64,000 bases of DNA from JBBDIJ01 sp040880485 (GTDB lineage Bacteria > Bacteroidota > Rhodothermia > Balneolales > Balneolaceae): assembly GCA_040880485.1 (NCBI GenBank), contig JBBDIJ010000021.1, forward strand, positions 1-64,000. Reading direction: 5' to 3'. Below, in pieces: positions 9,166 through 18,543 of the stretch. Position 1 is the stretch's first letter. Each line of letters begins with the position of its first letter. Both the position numbers and the translations under genes were made by a program. Below the pieces are notes generated by a model. It worked only from the letters and a program-made list of their open reading frames with translations. It had not been told where the DNA came from and searched no databases.

Positions 9166-10620
9166 TTAACTTGTGCTTTCCGACCGCGATTCTATGGTAC
9201 TCACTTTTACCATATTGGTACGGCCACGCTTGGAGGTAGGCATCCCTGTGGCGACAATAACCCGGTCTCCCGAGTCCACCATCCCGTTCTCACAGAGGTA
9301 GTCCTCCATCATTTTCACACTTAGATCGGTATCAAATATCTTGTCCAGTTTCACCGAGTGTACACCCCAAACCAGATTCAGCTGCCTGCGTACAAGCTGA
9401 CTCTCGGTAAAGGCGACAATTGGCACTTTTGGCCGGAATTTGGCGATCCTCTTGGCAGTATTCCCGGAGTGGGTGATGGTGCTTATCACCCTTGCATCTA
9501 CATTTTCACCGATGGTCACACAGGAGTAGGCAAGAGATTCAATAATCTGTTTCTCTTTCAGCTCCGGTTTTCTGTAGGGAAGGCTGTAGTAGAGTTCACC
9601 GGCATTCTCCTCAACCGTTCGGCAGATTTTGTCCATCGCCTGAACAGATTCCACCGGATATTTACCAGCAGCGGTCTCTCCCGAAAGCATGACAGCATCC
9701 GTACCATCGAGAACGGCATTGGCAACGTCGCTACTCTCTGCACGGGTAGGCCTGGGATTCTGAATCATAGAGTCGAGCATCTGAGTCGCCGTAATGACCG
9801 GCTTCCCTGCAGCGCGGCATTTTTGTATGATCTGTTTCTGCACCATTGGCACTCTCTCCGAAGCGATCTCGATACCCAGATCGCCCCTGGCCACCATGAT
9901 GCCATCCGCTTCCTGTATAATTTCGTCTATTACATCTACCGCTTCAGGCTTCTCGATTTTCGCAATTATTCCCGCATCACTACCGGCCGCACGCACCCGT
10001 TCTGCAATTTCGCGGACATCATCGGCCGACCGGACGAAGGACATGGCCACGAAATCGGCCTTCTGAGTGAGCCCGAACTCCAGATCTTCAAGATCCTTCT
10101 CGGTCACAGAGGCCATCGAGATCTTGACTCCCGGCAGGTTGACTCCCTTTCTGGATTTCAGTTCTCCTCCGACCACTACTTTTGCATTCACTGTTTTTCC
10201 GTTTTTCCCGGTGACAACCAGTTCCAGTAGTCCGTCATCAATCAGAATCCGGTCTCCCTCCTGAGCATCCTGTGAAAGATTCGAATAGTCGATCGGAATC
10301 CTCTTGCCACTTCCGCTAAAATCTTCGGCAATAAGCTCCAGCTCCTCTCCTGGCTGAATCGTCTGTGCTCCCCCTTCCAGGGTACCGATACGAATTTTGG
10401 GGCCCTGGAGGTCCATCAATACCGGAATGGAGTACTGATGGCGCCTGGCAATTTCCCGAATGTGCCGGATGGTTCGGGCATGGACTTCGTGTGATCCATG
10501 CGAAAAGTTGACCCTGGCCACATTCATTCCGGCCATATAGAGGTTTTCGATCATTTCGGGCGACCAACTGCTGGGGCCCATGGTGCAGACGATTTTTGTT
10601 CTTCTCTTCCCTGAAATCAT
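9166..10620 (-). CDS. pyk: Pyruvate kinase
   Basis: Converts phosphoenolpyruvate and ADP to pyruvate and ATP in the cytosol. The N-terminus R-R-T-K-I-V-C-T-M-G-P-S-S is the family signature. I-A-K-I-E-K-P-E carries the catalytic lysine, and M-V-A-R-G-D-L-G-I-E and the T-A-T-Q-M-L-D-S-M segment follow. I start at ATG 10620 (MISGKRRTK). An in-frame TTG twelve bases upstream would only add four residues. Length fits the family, with the usual C-terminal allosteric domain. A TPR lipoprotein gene follows closely. The PEP carboxylase at 45134 would compete for the same substrate. Confidence 0.97.
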   Translation of the reverse strand: MISGKRRTKIVCTMGPSSWSPEMIENLYMAGMNVARVNFSHGSHEVHARTIRHIREIARRHQYSIPVLMDLQGPKIRIGTLEGGAQTIQPGEELELIAEDFSGSGKRIPIDYSNLSQDAQEGDRILIDDGLLELVVTGKNGKTVNAKVVVGGELKSRKGVNLPGVKISMASVTEKDLEDLEFGLTQKADFVAMSFVRSADDVREIAERVRAAGSDAGIIAKIEKPEAVDVIDEIIQEADGIMVARGDLGIEIASERVPMVQKQIIQKCRAAGKPVITATQMLDSMIQNPRPTRAESSDVANAVLDGTDAVMLSGETAAGKYPVESVQAMDKICRTVEENAGELYYSLPYRKPELKEKQIIESLAYSCVTIGENVDARVISTITHSGNTAKRIAKFRPKVPIVAFTESQLVRRQLNLVWGVHSVKLDKIFDTDLSVKMMEDYLCENGMVDSGDRVIVATGMPTSKRGRTNMVKVSTIESRSESTS

Positions 10621-10914
10621 ATGGTGTAGCAATATTAATTCGAATGTTTACAGGATCCGGAATGTTATTCAAGGCCTCCCGGACCAACAGAGGGGTACCA
10701 ACGCAGCCGGCTCTCTTCCATAAGACCCGCTACAATACCGAATTTACACAATTTCAAAGCCATTTTTCGGTTAATATCCTTATAAAACACCTTCGGTGGT
10801 CATACTGAAGGGATCGAACGACTTCATATAACGATTAAAAACAGAGTTGACCCTTTCACAATCATTTGCCAGATTTAACAGATAACATCATTCACTCCAC
10901 GTTGCCACCATAAT

Positions 10915-12342
10915 ATGAACTCACCCGCCTGTACACGCATAACCACTGCCGGTTTGCTCCTTGTTGCCACTGTTCTGGGATGTTCAAGAACCGTCAACCC
11001 CGACATTGAACGGGGCTCAACTTACTTCTTTATGGAGGGCCACCCTGAAATACGTCTGTCTGCCATAGGCTATCTGGATGAAGAGGACAATGGTGTAATC
11101 GACATCTCTGCCGATATTGTGCATGCAAGCCTCATCTACCGGGAGAGTGAAGGCCAGAATACCGCAAATATTGAAGTGGAGATTCGCGTAACCTCCAGCG
11201 ATGGCAGAAATTTTTCCAGAAACTGGAGGGATGAGATGGAGATCTTGCGTGAAGAGACGGGGATCATTACCACACAGGACATCAAGAAATTTGAACATCA
11301 ATTTAATGTGCCTCCGGGAGCATATGATATTGCTGTTGCCATTCAGGACCTCTCGTCAGACAAACGAACGACAAGAACGGCTGAGACCTATATTCCGGAT
11401 CCTGAGGATAATGATGTAAATCTGACTACGATCCGGCTACTTGGAAAAGACATGAGCCTCCCGGAACCGGACTATCAGCCAATTACAACGTATGATGTCC
11501 CGGCTGTAAACGACAGTATCCGATTTTTGATTCAGGTAACTAACAATCGTATCGAAGAGCCGCTTGAGGTTGCTTCCCGCCTGATACACTACGAATCGGA
11601 CAATGAACCGGCACGATCCATGAGTATGAACAATTACGGTGCCTCAAGTATGGCCTACCGGGGCATCGACTACAATAGAGTGGAAGAGATAGATGCTACC
11701 CGCAGAGTTCTCGATCAATCCGGAAGCGTGATGATTGAATACCGGTTTCCCCGTCCGGACTATGGCAATTACCGCTTCGAAGTGCGGGCGGTTACACCGG
11801 ACGATGAGGAGCTTTATCGCGGCAGGGATTTTGGAGTAAAGAGTGAAAACTACCCAGCCATTAAATCCCCAAGAGAGCTGGCCGAACCCCTCTTCTATCT
11901 GATGACGCCAAAAGAGTATGAGAGTATGTTGGAAATCGAAGACCCGGATTCTCTAAAAGCTGAAGTCGATCGATTCTGGCTCTCCAACATCGGCAGTGCC
12001 AACCGCGCACGGCATGTCATCTCTCTCTACTACCAGAGAATAGAGGAGGCAAATAAACAGTTTTCCAGTTACAAGGAGGGGTGGAAAACCGACCAGGGTA
12101 TGATATACATTCTGTTCGGGCCGCCCTGGTATATCGATCAACGCCTGAACGAAATGCAGTGGTCCTACGCTTACGACCGAACCGACCCGAGATACAACTT
12201 CTATTTCATGCGTCCCAAACTGCGCAACGAGTTTTTTCCGTTCGAACACTATCTCCTCCTGAGGGACTACAGTTACTACAACCTTCAGTACCATCAGGTT
12301 CAGTTATGGCTCACCGGCCAGATTCTTCAAGCTAACATGTAG
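10915..12342 (+). CDS. GWxTD domain lipoprotein
   Basis: A 475-residue lipoprotein (lipobox VLGC, Cys23). The N-terminal two thirds are beta-rich. The C-terminal domain carries the namesake G389-W-K-T-D393, followed by G-M-I-Y-I-L-F-G-P-P. GWxTD proteins are common in Bacteroidota, Balneolota and Acidobacteriota and have no established function. The gene is divergent from pyk across about 290 bases and ends 14 bases before era, so they may be cotranscribed. The era link is probably positional only. Confidence 0.85.
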   Translation: MNSPACTRITTAGLLLVATVLGCSRTVNPDIERGSTYFFMEGHPEIRLSAIGYLDEEDNGVIDISADIVHASLIYRESEGQNTANIEVEIRVTSSDGRNFSRNWRDEMEILREETGIITTQDIKKFEHQFNVPPGAYDIAVAIQDLSSDKRTTRTAETYIPDPEDNDVNLTTIRLLGKDMSLPEPDYQPITTYDVPAVNDSIRFLIQVTNNRIEEPLEVASRLIHYESDNEPARSMSMNNYGASSMAYRGIDYNRVEEIDATRRVLDQSGSVMIEYRFPRPDYGNYRFEVRAVTPDDEELYRGRDFGVKSENYPAIKSPRELAEPLFYLMTPKEYESMLEIEDPDSLKAEVDRFWLSNIGSANRARHVISLYYQRIEEANKQFSSYKEGWKTDQGMIYILFGPPWYIDQRLNEMQWSYAYDRTDPRYNFYFMRPKLRNEFFPFEHYLLLRDYSYYNLQYHQVQLWLTGQILQANM

Positions 12343-12356
12343 CACTGGAGTCCTTT

Positions 12357-13244
12357 TTGAACCAAACCACAGGTCACAAGTCGGGATACGCAGCGATTAT
12401 CGGAAAGCCCAATGCCGGGAAATCAACTTTGATGAACCGGCTGCTTGGTACCAAAATCTCGATTGCCACTCCCAAGCCACAGACCACAAGGCATCAGATT
12501 ATCGGTATTCACTCCGATGAGAACTCCCAGATCATCTTTCTGGATACCCCCGGGATTCTGACTCCCGGATATGAACTGCAAAGTGCGATGATGCGCTTCG
12601 TTGAACGTGCCAAAAAGGACGCCGATATCATCCTGCTTATCGTGGACCCCGCTGACGCCAAACCTGAGCCGATGGTTGCTGAAATTCTGAATAACATCTC
12701 GGTTCCACTTCTACTTGTGATCAATAAAATGGACACCACAGACCCACAAAGGGCAAAAATGGTGGCAGAGCCTATTATTACCAATTATAACATTCACTCC
12801 GTCCACTACATCTCTGCGCTCAAGGGAGATGGTGTAACGGAACTCCTTGGTATCCTGAAGGAGTTGACCCCCGAGGGGCCTCCATGGTATCCCAAAGAGA
12901 TGCTCAGTGAACACCCGATGCGATTCTTCGCCTCGGAACTGGTCCGGGAGCAGCTATTCCTCCTTTTTCATGAAGAGATTCCCTACTCCTGCACCGTCGA
13001 GGTGATCCAGTATAGTGAGAAGGAGGAGATGGATGTCATTACAGCAGAGATCATTGTAAATCGAAAATCACAAAAAGGGATGCTCATTGGGAAAGGGGGG
13101 CGCGCCATCAAAGAGCTGGGCATCCGGGCCCGTGAAGCGATCGAAGAGTTCACGGAACGCAAAGTCTATCTGGACCTGCATGTTAAAGTGAGAGAGAAGT
13201 GGCGCGAAAAAGAGGACTGGGTACGGAACCTGGGGTACAAATAG
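12357..13244 (+). CDS. era: GTPase Era
   Basis: An essential ribosome-assembly GTPase that binds the 3' end of 16S rRNA. Residues 16-23 (GKPNAGKS) are the P-loop, F-L-D-T-P-G is G3 and N-K-M-D is G4. The C-terminal KH domain has G-K-G-G-R-A-I-K-E-L-G. The length of 295 residues is typical. The start is TTG at 12357, behind a GGAG at about 12346-12349. An in-frame ATG would come only after the P-loop, so TTG is needed. rpsU, another gene for a small-subunit protein, follows 217 bases later. Confidence 0.97.
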   Translation: MNQTTGHKSGYAAIIGKPNAGKSTLMNRLLGTKISIATPKPQTTRHQIIGIHSDENSQIIFLDTPGILTPGYELQSAMMRFVERAKKDADIILLIVDPADAKPEPMVAEILNNISVPLLLVINKMDTTDPQRAKMVAEPIITNYNIHSVHYISALKGDGVTELLGILKELTPEGPPWYPKEMLSEHPMRFFASELVREQLFLLFHEEIPYSCTVEVIQYSEKEEMDVITAEIIVNRKSQKGMLIGKGGRAIKELGIRAREAIEEFTERKVYLDLHVKVREKWREKEDWVRNLGYK

Positions 13245-13406
13245 GCGGGATACAAACCCGCTACCCAGCACCGGATACTGCGGCCTGTTCAGGTTCATAC
13301 AGAAGCGTTTTCAGGGAGTGTTCGTTTTGTCGTTGAGACGGCCATCGCCACTGTTGAGAGATTTCAAAATTTCAGGACGAATTCATGATTTTCATCTGGA
13401 ATTCCT

Positions 13407-13449
13407 TTATATTGAGGGTCTGTAATCGAACGATTAACACTCAATATAA
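13407..13449 (+). promoter_or_regulatory. Long palindromic leader immediately upstream of rpsU
   Basis: Perfect 10-base arms TTATATTGAG (13407-13416) and CTCAATATAA (13440-13449) enclose a second inverted repeat, TAATCG/CGATTA at 13423-13436. The element ends 12 bases before the rpsU ATG, and no Shine-Dalgarno sequence is visible between. It may be an RNA hairpin controlling bS21 translation or a DNA operator over the promoter. Sequence alone does not decide. Confidence 0.55.
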
Positions 13450-13461
13450 CTCTCTTTCTGA

Positions 13462-13656
13462 ATGATTGGAGTAAACGTAAAAGATAATGAAAGCATCGAC
13501 CGGGCCATTAACCGGTTTAAAAAGATGATCACTCGCGCCCGTGTACTGAATGAGTATAAGGATCGTCAGCAGTTCACAAAGCCCTCTGAAGAGCGCCGTG
13601 AAGCACTGAAGAAGAGCGTCCGCGAGCAGCGACGCCGGCAGCGCGAAAATTACTAA
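13462..13656 (+). CDS. rpsU: 30S ribosomal protein bS21
   Basis: 64 residues. M-I-G-V-N-V-K-D-N-E-S-I-D, then an R-F-K-K-M-I-T-R-A segment and a very basic C-terminal tail (R-E-Q-R-R-R-Q-R), are characteristic of bS21, which sits near the mRNA exit and anti-Shine-Dalgarno region of the small subunit. The length is right for the family. In Bacteroidota relatives bS21 takes part in masking the anti-Shine-Dalgarno sequence, so the unusual leader palindrome just upstream is of interest. The gene converges on radA with 10 bases between the stop codons. Confidence 0.96.
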   Translation: MIGVNVKDNESIDRAINRFKKMITRARVLNEYKDRQQFTKPSEERREALKKSVREQRRRQRENY

Positions 13657-13666
13657 GCCTTCTCTG

Positions 13667-15028
13667 TCAGGTTGCCTGGAGCCCCGATAACGCGGCTGAG
13701 ATTCTCGAGACCTGTCTGTACTCCAGGCCATCCGGAACCTCCCCTTCGCTCTTTGGAGCGAAAAGGACCTGAAATCCCAATTTGGATACCTCCTTCATGC
13801 GTGCCTCGGTCTGCGGCACCCTCCGTACCTCTCCCCCCAGCCCCACTTCACCCAGCCAGACACTCTCTCCCGAGACCGGAATATCACGGAAACTGGAGAC
13901 GACCGCTGCTACCACTGCCAGATCTGCTGCCGGATCCTGAATTCGAATTCCCCCAGCTATATTAAGATAGACATCGTGTCCGGAGAGATCGACCCCTGCC
14001 CGCTTTTCCAGGACAGCAAGAAGCAGTGCCAGTCGTTTCTGATCAAAACCTGAGGCTGTTCGTTGCGGAACCGGGTATGTAGCCGTTGTGACCAGAGCCT
14101 GTACCTCGACAAGCAAGGCTCTGCTCCCCTCCATTACGCAGGTAACTACACTTCCGCTCTCCTGTACGCCTTCATCCGGCAAAAAAAGAGCAGAGGGATT
14201 TGCGATCTCTTTGAGCCCCTGTCCGGCCATTTCGAAAACACCTACTTCACCAGTTGCGCCAAACCGGTTTTTAACACCGCGAAGAAGTCGATACACCCGG
14301 GTTTGATCCCCTTCGAATCGCAGCACGGAGTCTACCATATGCTCCAATATTTTTGGGCCTGCAATCTCGCCATCCTTGTTCATATGGCCAATCATCACCG
14401 TCGTCACTCCCTGCTGCTTTGCCAGTTTTTGCAGCAGCGCGGCACACTCCCGAATCTGCTGTACACTGCCCGGCAAGCTGCCAAGGCGACTGCGGTAAAC
14501 GGTCTGAATTGAGTCGATAACGAGCAGGTCGGGACTCTCATTTCTTACATGAGTTAACACCCGATCCAGCTCTGTAGCGGTTGTAATCTTCAGTCCGCCC
14601 GCATGGATCCCCACCCGGCCAGCCCTCTGTTTGATCTGGCCAGCTGACTCCTCACCGGCTACATAGAGTATGTTCAATTCCGGACGCGCACCCGCTACCT
14701 GCAGCATAAGTGTACTCTTCCCAATCCCGGGATCACCACCAAGCAGGTTAAGCGACCCCCCGACAAAACCTCCCCCGAGAACCCGGTCCAGCTCACCGAT
14801 TCCACTGGCCATACGCTCCCCGGAAGAGACTGATACTTCACTCAGGGGAACCGGTGCGTCCTCTCCAATACCGGCCCCAAGTACTGCATGTTCGCGAGCC
14901 GGTTCATCCGGGACAGGTGAAACCTCTTCAAAGGTGTGCCAGCTTTCACACGAAGGGCACATCCCCAACCATTTGGCCGATTGATGCCCGCACTCATTGC
15001 ATTCGTAAACGTTTCTCTTTTTCGCCAT
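13667..15028 (-). CDS. radA: DNA repair protein RadA (Sms)
   Basis: A RecA-like helicase that helps branch migration in recombination. The N-terminal zinc ribbon uses Cys10, Cys13, Cys24 and Cys27. The Walker A motif is at 98-106 (GDPGIGKST), and the RadA-specific K-N-R-F-G motif is at 253-257. The C-terminal Lon-like domain has L-N-I-A-G-G-I-R-I-Q-D-P-A-A-D-L-A. At 453 residues it is full length. It follows the flippase-like gene after 7 bases, so the pair is probably one transcript. Confidence 0.97.
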   Translation of the reverse strand: MAKKRNVYECNECGHQSAKWLGMCPSCESWHTFEEVSPVPDEPAREHAVLGAGIGEDAPVPLSEVSVSSGERMASGIGELDRVLGGGFVGGSLNLLGGDPGIGKSTLMLQVAGARPELNILYVAGEESAGQIKQRAGRVGIHAGGLKITTATELDRVLTHVRNESPDLLVIDSIQTVYRSRLGSLPGSVQQIRECAALLQKLAKQQGVTTVMIGHMNKDGEIAGPKILEHMVDSVLRFEGDQTRVYRLLRGVKNRFGATGEVGVFEMAGQGLKEIANPSALFLPDEGVQESGSVVTCVMEGSRALLVEVQALVTTATYPVPQRTASGFDQKRLALLLAVLEKRAGVDLSGHDVYLNIAGGIRIQDPAADLAVVAAVVSSFRDIPVSGESVWLGEVGLGGEVRRVPQTEARMKEVSKLGFQVLFAPKSEGEVPDGLEYRQVSRISAALSGLQAT

Positions 15029-15035
15029 GGCACAG

Positions 15036-16172
15036 TTACTCCCTGTTTCCGCTTCTCTTCAACACGTTTTCTGATTCCGGTATTGGGGTATTCGATTCTT
15101 CTGCATCCTCCCCGATATCACGCGAATCGTCCCCATTATTCACCAGTTTCACGACTTGATGATCTACATACCAGGTAGTGGCCATCACACCCAGCCCGAT
15201 ACTCACATAATAAGTCATTACACGCCAGAGAAATACGGCGAGTCCAATAAAAGCTGTTCGTTCGATAAGTGGCCCCATAAAGACGACAAAAAGCCCCTCT
15301 ACTCCTCCTGATCCGCCCGGAGTCGGTATCACCAGAAAGGCCAGATTCATCGCAAGGCTTCTGAGTATTAGTAGAACCTCTTCTGCCGGCAGCAGGCTCA
15401 AAACGACAATGGGAGGGATAGCAACGCGGCAGAGCCACGCCATGGTAGAGAAGTAGAACGCCTTTCCGATGAATCCGGCCGGTTTTGCCCGAAGTTCCAT
15501 TGAATACTGTTCCAGGCTTTCTGCCTCTACCATTACCTTTTCCCGAAAACGGCGTAAAAACGGAAATCGCAAGAGAGTCTTCACCACTTTTTTGAGAGCG
15601 GAGGGCTGTACGAGGAGTCCGTAGGCAAGCAGCGCGCCGTAGGCCAGGAGGCCGAAGTAGATGATTCCCATCGTCACCAAACCCACCATTCCGGTTCCGG
15701 AGGGTATCACTTCGAACCAGATTCCGGCAATTAGCAGAACCGGCACTGCCATTGCATACCAGAATTGATCCAGCAATACACCATATAGCACAATGGCCGT
15801 GGAATTGCCAAGCCGAATGCCCTCACGGGTCAGAGCGTAAGTAGCTACCGGTGCACCACCGATCGTAGAGGGTGTAACTGCGGAGGCAAAATCCCAGGTG
15901 AGAGCAACACGGACCGCCCCCATCCACGTGATCTCCTTCTCTGCCAGAAAGTGAATCTTGGCTGCAACAAACCAGATTCTCAGGAAGATGACACCTATGG
16001 CAATCACCAGCCCCGGCATTCTCTTGGGCACAAGATGCTCCAGTACTCCGGGAGACCAGGTCATCCAGATGACCACCGCCATACCGACTGTACTGAGTGC
16101 CAGCGATATGAGCAAATATCGGGTAGAGATCAAACCGCTACTGCTCTGCTTCGATGTTTCCGGCTCTTTCAT
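15036..16172 (-). CDS. Flippase-like membrane protein (UPF0104/lysylphosphatidylglycerol synthase TM family)
   Basis: A 378-residue polytopic membrane protein of the YbhN/UPF0104 group, related to the flippase half of MprF. Signatures are T-P-S-T-I-G-G-A-P-V-A-T-Y-A-L near residue 100 and I-P-T-P-G-G-S-G-G-V-E-G near residue 295, each in the re-entrant style of the family. No lysyl-tRNA transferase domain is attached. It may move lipids or lipid-linked intermediates across the inner membrane, but the substrate is unknown. radA follows 7 bases downstream. Confidence 0.85.
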   Translation of the reverse strand: MKEPETSKQSSSGLISTRYLLISLALSTVGMAVVIWMTWSPGVLEHLVPKRMPGLVIAIGVIFLRIWFVAAKIHFLAEKEITWMGAVRVALTWDFASAVTPSTIGGAPVATYALTREGIRLGNSTAIVLYGVLLDQFWYAMAVPVLLIAGIWFEVIPSGTGMVGLVTMGIIYFGLLAYGALLAYGLLVQPSALKKVVKTLLRFPFLRRFREKVMVEAESLEQYSMELRAKPAGFIGKAFYFSTMAWLCRVAIPPIVVLSLLPAEEVLLILRSLAMNLAFLVIPTPGGSGGVEGLFVVFMGPLIERTAFIGLAVFLWRVMTYYVSIGLGVMATTWYVDHQVVKLVNNGDDSRDIGEDAEESNTPIPESENVLKRSGNRE

Positions 16173-16235
16173 CCATAGAGATTAAACCCGGCTCAGCAAT
16201 CGACTCCATGCAGAAGTCGCAACCGGATTATGATC

Positions 16236-16268
16236 AAAAAAAAGGCCCTGTGCGAGTCACACAGGGCC
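16236..16268 (-). terminator. Rho-independent terminator of fbaB
   Basis: GGCCCTGTG (16244-16252) and CACAGGGCC (16260-16268) form a perfect 9-bp stem. Read on the minus strand, it is followed by eight T residues (A run at 16236-16243). It lies about 20 bases after the fbaB stop. Confidence 0.9.
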
Positions 16269-16288
16269 CAGACTTGGTTCAAATCGAA

Positions 16289-17365
16289 TCAGGCGATGTC
16301 TATCGACTCATCCAGATAGACATCCTGAATCATGTTAAGAAGTTTCGCCCCTTCAGCTCTCGGGCGCTGGAACGCCTTCCGGCCACTGATAAGGCCCATT
16401 CCACCGGCACGCTTGTTGATGACGGCCGTTTTGACCGCATCTGCAAAGTCATCGTCACCGGAAGCTCCACCAGAGTTAATAAGCCCTGCGCGCCCCATAT
16501 AGCAGTTTGCGACCTGATATCGGGCCAGGTCAATCGGGTGATCACTGGTCAACTCACTGTAGATCCGCTCGTCCAGCTTTCCATAAGAGGAGTTTCCGCT
16601 GTTCAGAGCCTTGTATCCACCGTTGTTCACAGGAAGCTTCTGCTTGATAATATCGGCACTGATGGTCACCCCGAGGTGGTTGGCCTGGCCAGTCAGGTCT
16701 GCTGAGGCGTGGTAGTCCACTCCATCTTTCTTGAATGCAGAATTTCGGGTATAGCACCAGAGAATGGTAGCCATTCCAAGTTCATGGGCATAGTCGAATG
16801 CCTCTGCTACTTCTACGATCTGACGGTTCGACTCTTCTGAACCGAAGTAGATGGTGGCGCCAATGGCAGCCGCTCCCATCCTGTAGGCCTGGTCGATGGT
16901 TCCGAACATGATCTGGTCGTAATTGTTCGGATAGGTGAGCAGTTCATTGTGGTTCACCTTAACCACGAAAGGAATTTTGTGAGCGTACTGTCGTGAGACA
17001 GACGCGAGAACACCGAATGTGGAAGCAACAGCATTACATCCACCCTCAATCGCCAATTCAACAATATTCGACGGGTCAAAATAGTCCGGGTTTTTTGCAA
17101 AAGAAGCGCCGGCGCTGTGCTCAATACCCTGATCTACCGGAAGAATCGAGACGTATCCCGTTCCGGCAAGACGTCCGTGCCCATAGATTCTCTGGAGGTT
17201 ACCAAGTACCCGGTTGCTCCGATCGGAGTGATACCAGACACGATCCACAAAGTCCGGGCCGGGCAGATGAATTCTGTCGCTCGAAATCGTTTCACATTTG
17301 TGTTCTAACAGGTGAGCCGCATCATCTCCCAGCAGCTCTTCAATCGTTTTTATAGCAAGTGCCAT
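16289..17365 (-). CDS. fbaB: Class I (FbaB-type) fructose-bisphosphate aldolase
   Basis: Cleaves fructose 1,6-bisphosphate to dihydroxyacetone phosphate and glyceraldehyde 3-phosphate through a lysine Schiff base. The 358-residue sequence has the archaeal/bacterial DhnA-type pattern: I-L-P-V-D-Q-G-I-E-H-S-A-G-A-S-F, then F-V-V-K-V-N-H-N-E and G-A-T-I-Y-F-G-S. The family is metal-independent. It has its own strong terminator and is divergent from dusB. It belongs to central glycolysis/gluconeogenesis along with pyk and ppc in this window. Confidence 0.95.
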   Translation of the reverse strand: MALAIKTIEELLGDDAAHLLEHKCETISSDRIHLPGPDFVDRVWYHSDRSNRVLGNLQRIYGHGRLAGTGYVSILPVDQGIEHSAGASFAKNPDYFDPSNIVELAIEGGCNAVASTFGVLASVSRQYAHKIPFVVKVNHNELLTYPNNYDQIMFGTIDQAYRMGAAAIGATIYFGSEESNRQIVEVAEAFDYAHELGMATILWCYTRNSAFKKDGVDYHASADLTGQANHLGVTISADIIKQKLPVNNGGYKALNSGNSSYGKLDERIYSELTSDHPIDLARYQVANCYMGRAGLINSGGASGDDDFADAVKTAVINKRAGGMGLISGRKAFQRPRAEGAKLLNMIQDVYLDESIDIA

Positions 17366-17511
17366 GTAAAGTAAACTGTGTTATATGGTGTTTTTAAATG
17401 AGCCTCAAATATACGGCAAGATCCGTCAAATGGCTAACCCCCGGTGTGCATTACGTCATATTCTCCTCCGAAACCCCTATATTGAACGCTCAGTTTAAAA
17501 GCCAACCAATT

Positions 17512-18501
17512 ATGAAGAACCGATCGATCATACTTCCTGACAAACCAATTCTCCTTGCCCCCATGGAGGATGTATCAGACTCTCCTTTTCGCCAGATCTG
17601 CAAACGGATGGGAGCCGATGTTGTCTATACCGAGTTCATCAGTTCCGAAGCGATCGTACGTGATTCCGATATCGCTCTTCACAAAATGTACTTCGATGAA
17701 TCTGAACGCCCTTTTGGTATTCAGATCTTCGGCGGAGAAGAGGAGGCGATGGATGGAGCAACCCGGGTGGCCGCTGCGAGCCAGCCCGACCTGATCGATA
17801 TCAACTTCGGATGCCCCGTCTATAAAATTGTCAAAAAGGGGGCCGGTTCAGCCTGTCTGAAAGACCTCTCTATGATGGAACGCATGGCTGGAACCGTTGT
17901 GGATGCGGCTGGAGAGCTGCCCGTAACCGTAAAGACCCGCCTTGGCTGGGACGACCAGACCATCCGGATTCGTGAAGTAGCACTGATGCTTCAGTCCCTG
18001 GGGGTTCAGGCCCTGACCATTCACGCCCGAACCCGATCCCAAAAGTATAAGGGAGAGGCGAGATGGGAGTGGCTGCGCTATGTTTGCGAGACTCCCGGTC
18101 TGCATATCCCGGTGATCGGCAATGGAGATGTGACCACTCCGCAGGACGCAAAGCGCATGTTCGACGAAACCGGAGTTGACGGTGTTATGATCGGCAGGGG
18201 TGCCATAGGTAATCCCTGGATCTTCAGACAGACACGACACTATCTGGACTGCGGGGAACTGCTTCCAGAACCGACTCTGGAGGAGCGCATAGATCTATGT
18301 GCCGAACAGCTGCGACTGTCGGTGCAACACCACGGGGAGAGATATGGAGTCATTGTCATGAAAAAGCATTATGGCTCCTACCTGAAAGGTATTCGAAATG
18401 GGAAAAAACTGCGTGCTGCCATCATGGATGAGAAGCAGATGAAACCGGTACTGGATCTGCTTTTCAATTTCAGTGAACAGGAGTTCTACGCTGTCGCCTG
18501 A
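17512..18501 (+). CDS. dusB: tRNA-dihydrouridine synthase (DusB-like)
   Basis: An FMN-dependent enzyme that reduces specific uridines in tRNA. From ATG 17512 the protein is 329 residues: P-I-L-L-A-P-M-E-D-V-S-D near the N-terminus, N-F-G-C-P with the catalytic Cys101, K-T-R-L-G-W-D, and G-V-M-I-G-R-G-A-I-G-N-P-W-I-F. The reading frame is open further back to 17398, but that stretch has no family similarity and would crowd the divergent fbaB start, so I prefer 17512. It converges on serS. The subgroup (DusB rather than A or C) is a best guess. Confidence 0.93.
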   Translation: MKNRSIILPDKPILLAPMEDVSDSPFRQICKRMGADVVYTEFISSEAIVRDSDIALHKMYFDESERPFGIQIFGGEEEAMDGATRVAAASQPDLIDINFGCPVYKIVKKGAGSACLKDLSMMERMAGTVVDAAGELPVTVKTRLGWDDQTIRIREVALMLQSLGVQALTIHARTRSQKYKGEARWEWLRYVCETPGLHIPVIGNGDVTTPQDAKRMFDETGVDGVMIGRGAIGNPWIFRQTRHYLDCGELLPEPTLEERIDLCAEQLRLSVQHHGERYGVIVMKKHYGSYLKGIRNGKKLRAAIMDEKQMKPVLDLLFNFSEQEFYAVA

Positions 18502-18523
18502 TCGATCTATCTCATCCATTGCG

Positions 18524-18543
18524 GCCTGAAATCGGGCAGTTTT
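18524..18543 (+). terminator. Weak hairpin after dusB
   Basis: GCCTG (18524-18528) and CGGGC (18533-18537) can pair, with one G-T wobble, around an AAAT loop, and TTTT follows. It lies between the converging dusB and serS ends. The stem is short, so this is only a plausible terminator. Confidence 0.3.

Noticed and set aside
9358..10230. A 290-codon plus-strand frame
   Set aside because: Antisense to pyruvate kinase and no recognisable domain.
13244..13261. Hairpin after era (GCGGG / CCCGC)
   Set aside because: Only a 5-bp stem and no T run, so not called a terminator.
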